Shown here: in pieces, positions 59,161 through 64,000 of the stretch | Layout of the letters: each line of letters opens with the position of its first letter | Numbering within the stretch: position 1 is the first letter of the stretch | Source: Gemmatimonadota bacterium | GTDB lineage: Bacteria; JAAXHH01 | Length of the DNA stretch: 64,000 nucleotides | Direction: 5' to 3' | NCBI GenBank assembly: GCA_009838645.1 | Contig: VXRC01000001.1 | Location: forward strand, 1 to 64,000 | Program-made: the position numbers and the translations under genes | Notes under the pieces: generated by a model | The model's input: only the letters and a program-made list of their open reading frames with translations | What the model was told of the DNA's origin: nothing | The model's database searches: none

Positions 59161-60216
59161 ATGCTGATCGTCGATTCCCACCTGGACATCGCTTACAACG
59201 CCCTCGAATGGGACCGGGACCTCTTCCAGCCCATATCTAAAATCCGCGAGGCAGAAGCCGGCATGGCACAGAAGGGCCGCGGCCTGGGCGTGGTGAATTT
59301 CGAGGAACTGCGCCGCGGCGGAATCGGGCTCATGTTCGTCACGGTGAACTGCCGGATCGCTTCGATGGGCAAGCGCTTCTCCGGCGTGCGCACCCAGGAC
59401 ATCGCCTATGCTCGGTGCATGGGCGAACTGGCCTACTACCGCCTGATGGAAGCTAAAGGGGTCTTTCGACAGGTGCGCAACCGGACCGAACTCGACGCCC
59501 ACCTGGCCGAATGGGAAGCCGATCCCCTTACGACGCCGCTGGGGTATGTCCTCAGCATGGAAGGCGCGGACGGCATCGTGGGGCCCGAGCAGGTGGCAGG
59601 CTGGTGGGACGAAGGTCTCCGGGTGGTGAGCCTGTGCCACTACGGGGTCAGTTCCTATGCCCACGGGACCCAGGCGCCCGGCGGCCTGACGCCCCGTGGC
59701 CGCCCCATGCTCGAAGCCCTGGAGGCGGCCGGGATCATTCTGGATGTGAGCCACCTGGCTGAGCAGGCCTTCTGGGAAGCGCTGGCCCACTTCAACGGCC
59801 CCGTGCTGGCCACCCACAACTGCTGCCGGGCGTTGTGCGACCACGACCGCCAGCTCGACGACCGGCAGATCAAAGCCCTGGCCGAACGCGGCGGCGTCAT
59901 CGGCACGGCCATGGACATCTGGATGATCTCCCCTCTTTGGGACCCGGTCGCCATGGATAATTCGGCCATCACCTTTGAAACTGTGGTGGACCACATCGAC
60001 CATGTCTGCCAGTTGACCGGGAGCGCGCGGCACGCGGCCATCGGCACCGACGTAGACGGCGGTTACGGCAAAGAACAGTGTCCCGCCGATCTCGAGACCA
60101 TTGCCGACCTGCGCAAGATCCCCGCAATTCTCGATAGCCGGGGCTATTCGGAGACCGACATCGCCGACATCATGCATGGCAACTGGGTCCGGACGCTGCG
60201 CGCGGCGTGGGGTTGA
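59161..60216 (+). CDS. Membrane-dipeptidase-like (peptidase M19)
   Basis: A 351-residue M19 zinc dipeptidase-like enzyme. The zinc site starts with HxD (His7-x-Asp9 in IVDSHLDIAYN). GVLSMEGADGI-type GYVLSMEGAD supplies the bridging Glu, and HLAEQAFWEAL and VLATHNCCRALC supply His ligands, followed by IGTDVDGG. It has no signal peptide and may be cytoplasmic. Substrates could be dipeptides or related amides. The start ATG follows AGAACCTCC. A VCBS-repeat gene follows after 106 bases. Confidence 0.9.
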   Translation: MLIVDSHLDIAYNALEWDRDLFQPISKIREAEAGMAQKGRGLGVVNFEELRRGGIGLMFVTVNCRIASMGKRFSGVRTQDIAYARCMGELAYYRLMEAKGVFRQVRNRTELDAHLAEWEADPLTTPLGYVLSMEGADGIVGPEQVAGWWDEGLRVVSLCHYGVSSYAHGTQAPGGLTPRGRPMLEALEAAGIILDVSHLAEQAFWEALAHFNGPVLATHNCCRALCDHDRQLDDRQIKALAERGGVIGTAMDIWMISPLWDPVAMDNSAITFETVVDHIDHVCQLTGSARHAAIGTDVDGGYGKEQCPADLETIADLRKIPAILDSRGYSETDIADIMHGNWVRTLRAAWG

Positions 60217-60322
60217 CGACGAAAAGCGTCGCTTTCGTTCGCGTCCGAACCAGCCACCACGAAAATGATCGGCAGTACCAAGAGGCCGGCATTCACTCCC
60301 TGAGAAAACTTGAGGCCGCTTC

Positions 60323-61435
60323 ATGCCTGAAGCCCCCGTATTCCATCGTCACACCATCTACGAAGGCGGTCCCGCCGAGCGCATGGACTGCGTCGTGGGG
60401 GACCTCGACGGCGACGGCGTGCAGGAATTCGTCATCGCCACCCGGAATCCGGACGGACTGCACTGGTTCGGCCGCACCGATCAGGGCACGTGGGTACCGC
60501 ATCTGATGGATGACTCCTTTCCAAGCATCAGCGTCGGCACCGCCCTCGTCGACCTCACAGGGAATGGTAGACTCGACCTGATCTCCGGCACCAGTGACAG
60601 GGGCAACCACGTATTCTGGTGGGCGTGCCCCGACGATCCCACGCAGCGATGGACCCGCCGCGTGATCTTCGAGCTTCCCCATAGTAGGATCCACGACCTA
60701 CTGGTGGCGGATATCGACGGCGACGGCCGGGATCAGCTGTACGTATGGAATCCCGACGCCGGGACGATATTCTCGGTGCCGGTGCCCGAGGATCCATATG
60801 TGTCTCCATGGCCCGGCGTCAGCAAGGTAGCCACGGGCGTGAGCGAACAGGACTTCGCGGCCGCCGACGTGGACGGAGACGGGCGGCTGGAACTCATCGC
60901 CGGAACTTCGTGGTACAGGTTGCTGCCGAACGGTAATTGGGATCGGCACGTCTTCGCCGAAGGCTATGGCGGTGTGCGGGTCCGCGCGGCGGATTTCGAC
61001 GGGGACGGGCGAGTCGAAATCGCTGTGTGCGAGGTGGCCCTCGACATCGGGCAGACTTACGGACGGCTAGCGCTTTTCAGACCAGGCACGGACGTCGAGC
61101 ACCCCTGGGAGGCCGAGGTTCTGAATGACCGGTTGCTCGATGCGCACACCTTGCAGGTGGCCGACTTCGACGGAGACGGCCGGCCCGACATCTACGTGGG
61201 CGAGATGGGCCGGGGAGACTGGACGAAGCCTCACCCGCCCCGGCAACTGCTCTATCTCAGTCGCGGCGACCACATGGATGAGCACGTCATCGACACAGGG
61301 ATCGGTACGCATGAAGCCCAAGTCATCGAGCTGGACGGCAAAGTCGGCATCATCAGCAAGCCCTACCGCTGGCTCCAGGACACCGCGCCACGGCCGCAGT
61401 TGGTGGATAATTTGTATTTGTACATGCCGGAGTGA
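60323..61435 (+). CDS. FG-GAP/VCBS-repeat beta-propeller protein
   Basis: A 370-residue protein with at least six calcium-binding-type repeats of the form D-x-D-G-D-G: VGDLDGDGVQEFV, LVDLTGNGRLDLI, VADIDGDGRDQLY, AADVDGDGRLELI, AADFDGDGRVEIA, VADFDGDGRPDIY. They should fold as a seven-bladed propeller. There is no signal peptide from the ATG at 60323, which is unusual for the family. It lies downstream of the dipeptidase and overlaps the next gene's GTG by four bases, so it may be co-translated. Confidence 0.9.
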   Translation: MPEAPVFHRHTIYEGGPAERMDCVVGDLDGDGVQEFVIATRNPDGLHWFGRTDQGTWVPHLMDDSFPSISVGTALVDLTGNGRLDLISGTSDRGNHVFWWACPDDPTQRWTRRVIFELPHSRIHDLLVADIDGDGRDQLYVWNPDAGTIFSVPVPEDPYVSPWPGVSKVATGVSEQDFAAADVDGDGRLELIAGTSWYRLLPNGNWDRHVFAEGYGGVRVRAADFDGDGRVEIAVCEVALDIGQTYGRLALFRPGTDVEHPWEAEVLNDRLLDAHTLQVADFDGDGRPDIYVGEMGRGDWTKPHPPRQLLYLSRGDHMDEHVIDTGIGTHEAQVIELDGKVGIISKPYRWLQDTAPRPQLVDNLYLYMPE

Positions 61436-62196
61436 GGTGTGGCAGGCAGTATCCGGTTCAAGTTGGTAGTCCGACGAATAGATCCCAAGACGCTTTCGGA
61501 CAGCTTCTTCTAAGCTGCCTCCATGGCAACGAATCATTGGAGATCATCGAGCGCGATGATGGTTTCATTGAAGCTGGTTACGGAGACCGGTACTTCACCT
61601 CGTTTGAAGACTGGCCGTTTCATCACCTGACGGCGATGAATTACGTTGGTGGCCGGGTTCTTGATATAGGTTGCGGTGCGGGCAGCCACTCGATCTACTG
61701 TCAGGAACAAGGTTACCGTGTCTTGGGAATAGACGTCTCTCCAGGTGCCATCCAGGTTTCACGACACAGGGGGTTACGACACGGTAGGGTAATGTCGGTT
61801 ACACAGGTAGTCGCTTCGTTGGGCGTTTTTGATACGGTACTGATGCTGGGAGGCAATTTCGGCACTTTGGGAAACCGTGAGCGTGCGAGTCGGCTACTCA
61901 AGCGATTCCACAGAATGACTACACCAACAGCTCGAATCATTGCAGAATCTCGAGATCCCTATCTAACAACAGAGCCGGTTCACAGAGCGTATCACAAGGG
62001 AAACAGAAGTAGAGGTAGGATGTCTGGGCAGGTGCGCATTCGAGTTCGTTTCAAGAATCTGAAGACGCCATGGTTTGACTATCTCTTCGTGTCGAAGGAG
62101 GAGATGGCGCAGATTCTCAATGACACGGGCTGGCGTGTAAAGGAATTCCTGGATTCCGGTGGGGCCGGATATATTGGCGTACTATCGAAATCCTGA
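61432..62196 (+). CDS. Class I SAM-dependent methyltransferase
   Basis: A 254-residue methyltransferase: EAGYGDRYFTSFEDWPFHH start, RVLDIGCGAGSHSIYCQEQGYRVLGIDVSPGAIQVSR (motifs I-II), FDTVLMLGGNFGTLGN (motif IV) and FDYLFVSKEEM...WRVKEFLD at the end. It starts with GTG overlapping the stop of the VCBS gene by four bases. The base composition is somewhat less GC-rich than its neighbours, hinting at separate ancestry. The substrate is unknown. Confidence 0.85.
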   Translation: MRCGRQYPVQVGSPTNRSQDAFGQLLLSCLHGNESLEIIERDDGFIEAGYGDRYFTSFEDWPFHHLTAMNYVGGRVLDIGCGAGSHSIYCQEQGYRVLGIDVSPGAIQVSRHRGLRHGRVMSVTQVVASLGVFDTVLMLGGNFGTLGNRERASRLLKRFHRMTTPTARIIAESRDPYLTTEPVHRAYHKGNRSRGRMSGQVRIRVRFKNLKTPWFDYLFVSKEEMAQILNDTGWRVKEFLDSGGAGYIGVLSKS

Positions 62197-62218
62197 ATGC
62201 CCTTTACTGGACTTACCC

Positions 62219-62980
62219 ATGACCCAAGTACGACACGACAGACCAACCTGGCCAGGCCGGATTCCCCGCCACAAGATCGCCGAGTTATACAAGAAGGAGG
62301 CCCTCGGGATCTGTGACGAAGTACTGATCGACGATGTGGGCATCGGCCTGCTGGTGAGAATCGAGCATATCTTCCGTGCCAGGAAAGCAAACAGCGGCCT
62401 CGCGAGTTGCCCGTTCTGCCGGCGCGAAATCCCGCACGACTTCGACCCGGCGTTTCTGCTGCGCTGCCAAGCCTGTAACTGGGAGTTGGTCTGGGCCGAA
62501 TACCAGAAATCGTTTCAGGGCAAACACCTGATTGCCTCCGGCATGACCGCCTTCCTGGAGGAATACGTGGAGAAGTACAGGGTCGCGAGATCACCTCAGG
62601 AGAAACTGATCCTCATAGATACACTGATCCACCGATATCACTGGGAACTCGAAGGGGGTCTGACCGGGCCGGGAGCACGCGATCTCATCGCCGGGAAGAC
62701 CAGCGAAGTCATCGACTTTCTGAACCAACTGAGTTATGGGAGCAGAAGCAGTCCCGAGATCCTTTCCACCCGGCAGGAATGGCTGGACAAGGTGCGGAAG
62801 AGTCGGGAGCGGCATGCATCGGCCGTTGAGGAGCGGGAACTGAAGGCAGCGAAGAAAAGACAAAAGGCGGAGGATAAGAAAAGGCGAAGTATCTTGAAGG
62901 CGGAAGCGCGGCAGGCTGGACGCGCCAAGCGGAGCAACTCCGAGCGGAGCAATGCGGGAGAGGTACACGATGGTACATGA
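62219..62980 (+). CDS. Zinc-ribbon protein with basic coiled-coil tail, function unknown
   Basis: A 253-residue protein. After a helical N-terminus (HKIAELYKKEALGICDEVLIDDVGIGLLVRIEHI) comes a treble-clef-like zinc ribbon, CPFC-x(16)-CQAC (about residues 65-90), then a helical domain (EKYRVARSPQEKLILIDTLIH...) and a strongly basic Lys/Arg/Glu-rich tail. The pattern suggests nucleic-acid binding. The ATG at 62219 is preferred; an in-frame upstream start overlaps the methyltransferase. The end overlaps the HIT gene by 11 bases. Confidence 0.72.
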   Translation: MTQVRHDRPTWPGRIPRHKIAELYKKEALGICDEVLIDDVGIGLLVRIEHIFRARKANSGLASCPFCRREIPHDFDPAFLLRCQACNWELVWAEYQKSFQGKHLIASGMTAFLEEYVEKYRVARSPQEKLILIDTLIHRYHWELEGGLTGPGARDLIAGKTSEVIDFLNQLSYGSRSSPEILSTRQEWLDKVRKSRERHASAVEERELKAAKKRQKAEDKKRRSILKAEARQAGRAKRSNSERSNAGEVHDGT

Positions 62981-63425
62981 CGACGACTGCGTCTTTTGTC
63001 GCATTATCAGTGGCGAACTGGATTCCGCGGCCGTATACGAAGATGATTCTGCCCTGGCGTTCCTCGATCTTCGCCAAAGCAACGAAGGGCACGTCCTGGT
63101 CGTCCCTAAAAACCACTTCGAACAGATCTATGATCTTGACGAACACGCGGCTGCCGCTCTTGCCAGTGCAGTCTGTAAGGTCGCCCGGGCGGTTCGCCGG
63201 GTTTACGCCCCCGACGGGTTGTCGATCTGGCAGTCCAATGGTCCCGCGGCATTTCAGGAAATACCTCATGTCCACTGGCACATATTCCCCAGATACACGG
63301 ACGATGGACATCTCGTGGTCTATCCCAAAAATCTCGCCGACCGTGCGCGCCGGGAATACTCGTTGCAGTCGCTGAAGGACATTGCGGGACCCTTGAAAAG
63401 CGCGCTCCAGAAAGAAACAGCGTAA
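62970..63425 (+). CDS. HIT-family nucleotide-binding hydrolase
   Basis: A 151-residue HIT protein: the CVFCRIISGELDSAAVYEDD start, GHVLVVPKNHF and the histidine triad IPHVHWHIFPR (His100-x-His102-x-His104). Members hydrolyse AMP-lysine, dinucleoside polyphosphates or related adducts. The ATG at 62970 begins the canonical N-terminus; a GAGAGG site lies just upstream, inside the preceding gene. It probably forms an operon with the zinc-ribbon gene. Confidence 0.94.
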   Translation: MVHDDDCVFCRIISGELDSAAVYEDDSALAFLDLRQSNEGHVLVVPKNHFEQIYDLDEHAAAALASAVCKVARAVRRVYAPDGLSIWQSNGPAAFQEIPHVHWHIFPRYTDDGHLVVYPKNLADRARREYSLQSLKDIAGPLKSALQKETA

Positions 63426-63489
63426 CAGAATCAGCATCCGATCTTCACCCGTTTTCGCGGAATCAGAGAGTATACACAAGGTAGATACA

Positions 63490-64000
63490 TTGCCGTACGC
63501 TTGCTTGAACGGCTACAGTATGTTCTACGAAGTTCAAGGAGAGGGAGAGGCCGTCGTCTTCATACACGGCGGATTCCCTTCTATGGACATGCATCTTCGC
63601 GCACCGTCGATTGGTGCGTGGACCTGGGAGACCGACTTCGCGACGGCTTCACGATTCATCGCGTACGATCGCCGGGGCTGCTGGCGGTCTGCCCGTACGG
63701 AGTCGGGTTATGACCTTGAGCACCAGGCAAGAGACCTGGCCGAGTTGCTGGACCACCTCGAAGTGGATAAAACGCATGTGATTGGCTCGTCCGCGGGGGG
63801 ACCCATCGCGATCCTTTTCGCAGCGATCTACCCGGAAAGGACCCGGACCCTCGTGCTGGCTGGGACCGCCGCGAATCTCTGGCCGGACGAAGACCCGATA
63901 ACCCGGATAGTCAAAGAGCAGCTTGAAATCCTCGACAAACGGGGAGCGGAAGCTGCCTGGGACAACCGGCCGCCAGGCGTCGAGCTTTCGCTGGACGTGC
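63490..64000 (+). CDS. Alpha/beta hydrolase, 3'-truncated by window edge
   Basis: The first 170 residues of an alpha/beta hydrolase that continues beyond the window. It shows the typical start PYACLNGYSMFYEVQGEGE, the oxyanion-hole strand VVFIHGGFPSM, AYDRRGCWRS and the nucleophile elbow GSSAGG. The natural start is a TTG at 63490 with AAGGTAG at 63477-63483; an ATG at 63520 would cut the first conserved strand. The catalytic acid and His lie outside the window. The substrate is unknown. Confidence 0.88.
   Translation, partial: MPYACLNGYSMFYEVQGEGEAVVFIHGGFPSMDMHLRAPSIGAWTWETDFATASRFIAYDRRGCWRSARTESGYDLEHQARDLAELLDHLEVDKTHVIGSSAGGPIAILFAAIYPERTRTLVLAGTAANLWPDEDPITRIVKEQLEILDKRGAEAAWDNRPPGVELSLDV

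Noticed and set aside
58942-60324. 460-codon antisense frame over the dipeptidase gene
   Set aside because: Antisense shadow with His/Gly/Val-rich composition; the M19 dipeptidase on the plus strand has all motifs.

Overview
The window reads as a chromosomal segment of a bacterium with high GC content (about 60% over most of the window by eye). Several traits suggest a free-living, environmental member of the FCB/Latescibacterota-Gemmatimonadota sphere, probably known only from metagenomes. These are five phytanoyl-CoA dioxygenase (PhyH) family genes, two 800-residue MacB/FtsX-type permeases without an adjacent ATPase, a sulfatase, a ceramidase-like hydrolase, a DUF2961 protein, a VCBS-repeat protein and an ERG24-like sterol reductase. 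This placement is inference; no rRNA, tRNA or marker set is present to prove it.

Layout. 1-3.5 kb: end of a DUF2961 hydrolase, then PhyH, DCC thiol oxidoreductase, alpha/beta hydrolase and NTF2-like genes. 3.7-14.7 kb: an AT-richer accessory island beside the histidine genes. Its left half holds SNF2 helicase / ParB-like / GIY-YIG nuclease genes divergent from a C5-cytosine methyltransferase and a Vsr endonuclease. Its right half holds a compact ubiquitin-like operon (Ubl, E2-like, JAB-E1 fusion, XRE regulator) convergent with a C39/papain-like cysteine peptidase and a small partner. A decayed hisC 3' end lies between the halves. 14.8-17.2 kb: hisG-hisC-GNAT. 17.5-27.7 kb: GrpB, a truncated HAD gene, two FtsX permeases, two APH-type kinases, an orphan HigA, a repeat protein and an ECF sigma factor. 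28-42.6 kb: a subtilisin-HEAT protein, two membrane-protein/XRE modules, several HAD phosphatases, a DUF3830/racemase/acetoacetate-decarboxylase-like operon, a sulfatase and an inositol-monophosphatase gene with a remnant of its own 3' end downstream. 42.7-47.6 kb: an HTH-citrate synthase divergent from leuB and a second citrate synthase. 47.7-64 kb: PhyH, SDR, ceramidase-like, sterol reductase, methyltransferase, katG, dipeptidase, VCBS, HIT and hydrolase genes.

The most interesting unit is the Ubl operon at 10.0-12.5 kb. It has a near-consensus promoter with an inverted repeat over the -10 box. The JAMM protease and E1 motifs are intact, but the Ubl lacks a C-terminal glycine and the E2-like protein lacks a cysteine at the usual site. 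The convergent cysteine peptidase is a candidate additional component. With the Dcm/Vsr and SNF2/ParB/GIY-YIG genes it looks like a defence island.

Two structural themes run through the rest. First, accessory genes downstream of hisC and downstream of the inositol-monophosphatase gene are each closed off by a diverged copy of that gene's 3' end, which suggests recombination-driven insertion. Second, the GC-rich backbone, but apparently not the island, is dotted with degenerate tandem repeats of 15-20 bp, both between genes and in frame within enzymes.
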